Shown here in pieces: positions 5,783 through 6,629 of a stretch of DNA of 6,629 bases. The notes under the pieces were generated by a model. The model searched no databases. It saw nothing but the letters and a program-made list of their open reading frames with translations, and was not told where the DNA came from. Source of the stretch: Rhodobacterales bacterium CG2_30_65_12 (GTDB lineage: Bacteria; Pseudomonadota; Alphaproteobacteria; Rhodobacterales; Rhodobacteraceae); the NCBI GenBank assembly GCA_001873585.1, contig MNZL01000052.1:1-6629 (forward strand). Direction: 5' to 3'. Position 1 is the first letter of the stretch. Each line of letters begins with the position of its first letter. Made by a program: the position numbers and the translations under genes.

Positions 5783-6629
5783 ATGACATTCGAGATTTTC
5801 CTCGTCGCACCCCCGGGGCTGGAGCCCGTGCTCGCCGACGAGGCCCGCGCGGCGGGCTTTGAGGTAACCGGAACCCTTCCCGGCGGCGTCACCCTTGCAG
5901 GCGGCTGGCCCGAGGTCTGGCGTGCGAACCTGACCTTGCGGGGGGCCACCCGGGTGCTCGCCCGGATCGGCGAATTTCGCGCCTTCCACCTCGCCCAGCT
6001 CGACAAACGGGCGCGCAAGGTGGACTGGGCTTCGGTGCTGCGCCCGGATGTGCCGGTGCGCGTCGAGGCCAGCACGAAACGCTCGAAAATCTACCACGCC
6101 GGGGCGGCTACCCAGCGGATCGAACGGGCGATCCACGAGGAACTTGGCGCCGAAATCGCGGCGGATGCGCCAGTGCAGATCAAGGCGCGGATCGACGACG
6201 ACCTGGTAACGCTCTCGGTCGATACCTCGGGCGAGAGCCTGCACAAGCGCGGCCACAAGCTGTTTACCGGCAAGGCGCCGATGCGCGAAAATCTTGCGGC
6301 GCTGATCTTGCGTGCCTGCGGCTTTGATGGGCGCGAGCCGGTTGTCGATCCGATGTGCGGCTCGGGCACCTTCCCGATCGAGGCCGCCGAGATTGCCGCC
6401 GGGCTATTACCCGGGCGTGACCGGAGCTTTGCCTTTGAGCACCTCGCCGGGTTCGATGCCGCTGCGTTTGCGGCGATGAAGGCGGTGCCAACGCACACCC
6501 CCGCCACGCGCTTTTACGGGTTTGACCGTGACGCGGGCGCGATCAAGGGCGCCACCGAAAACGCCGCCCGCGCCGGGGTGGCGGATGTCACCAGCTTTGC
6601 GCGGGCGCCGGTGAGCGAGCTTGCGCGCC
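5783..6629 (+). CDS. THUMP-domain class I SAM-dependent rRNA methyltransferase (3' partial)
   Basis: The first 282 codons are present and the frame is still open at the right edge. The protein belongs to the COG0116 group, which includes the m2G2445-forming RlmL half of E. coli RlmKL, and probably modifies 23S rRNA guanine N2. A ferredoxin-like and THUMP region covers about residues 1-150 and includes STKRSKIYHAGAA (97-109). The family segment LHKRGHKLFTGKAPMRENLA follows (153-172), then SAM-binding motif I, VVDPMCGSGTFPIEAA (187-202), and YGFDRD (245-250) with the acidic residue expected to bind the SAM ribose. The catalytic (N/D)PPY motif should lie beyond the window, with perhaps 90-110 residues missing. 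The ATG start fits the family N-terminus (MTFEIFLVAPPGLEPVLADE), yet no Shine-Dalgarno sequence precedes it. The exact target base cannot be read from the sequence. Older annotations of this family as DNA adenine methylases are generally considered wrong. Confidence 0.9.
   Translation, partial: MTFEIFLVAPPGLEPVLADEARAAGFEVTGTLPGGVTLAGGWPEVWRANLTLRGATRVLARIGEFRAFHLAQLDKRARKVDWASVLRPDVPVRVEASTKRSKIYHAGAATQRIERAIHEELGAEIAADAPVQIKARIDDDLVTLSVDTSGESLHKRGHKLFTGKAPMRENLAALILRACGFDGREPVVDPMCGSGTFPIEAAEIAAGLLPGRDRSFAFEHLAGFDAAAFAAMKAVPTHTPATRFYGFDRDAGAIKGATENAARAGVADVTSFARAPVSELAR

Noticed and set aside
5267..6256. Long antisense open frame of 329 codons opposite the hypothetical and methyltransferase genes
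   Set aside because: It spans two genes and their spacer and has no recognisable motif. Long stop-free antisense frames are expected in GC-rich DNA with G/C third positions.

Overview
The window most likely comes from an alphaproteobacterium, and a member of the Rhodobacterales is my best guess. The grounds are GC-rich DNA with strongly G/C-biased third codon positions, and the gene order fdsB-fdsA-fdsC(fdhD)-fdsD, which is the order known from the NAD+-dependent molybdenum formate dehydrogenase of Rhodobacter capsulatus. The active-site residues of FdsA even fall at the same numbers as in that enzyme (Cys386, His387, Arg587). Nothing here is specific enough to name a genus.

Layout, all on the + strand. 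From the left edge to 1345 is the 3' part of fdsB (diaphorase subunit; its 5' end lies outside the window). fdsA, the large catalytic subunit with molybdenum and iron-sulfur centres, spans 1342-4218. fdsC/fdhD, the cofactor sulfuration and insertion factor, spans 4215-5030. fdsD, the small delta subunit, spans 5020-5238. All three junctions overlap (4, 4 and 11 nt), so these genes are almost certainly one translationally coupled operon. A 67-nt spacer with several small inverted repeats follows. Then comes an unrecognised 147-aa aromatic-rich protein (5306-5749), a 33-nt spacer, and the first 282 codons of a THUMP-domain rRNA methyltransferase (5783 to the right edge). That last gene has no stop codon inside the window.

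How the genes work together: FdsA oxidises formate to CO2 at a bis-MGD molybdenum centre. Electrons pass along a chain of Fe-S clusters in FdsA to the cluster and FMN of FdsB, where NAD+ is reduced. FdsC sulfurates and delivers the cofactor to FdsA, and FdsD is needed for assembly and stability. The remaining subunit, FdsG (NuoE-like [2Fe-2S]), is expected just upstream but is not visible.

The region is mostly a well-conserved metabolic operon, and I do not see clear evidence of a new system. The points most worth a second look are the uncharacterised 147-aa protein behind fdsD, the two near-identical junctions that encode a Shine-Dalgarno and ATGA overlap within a shared 'EAAE' C-terminus, and the methyltransferase start, which lacks a ribosome-binding site and may be leaderless. 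I see no tRNA, rRNA, CRISPR array, insertion sequence or prophage gene.
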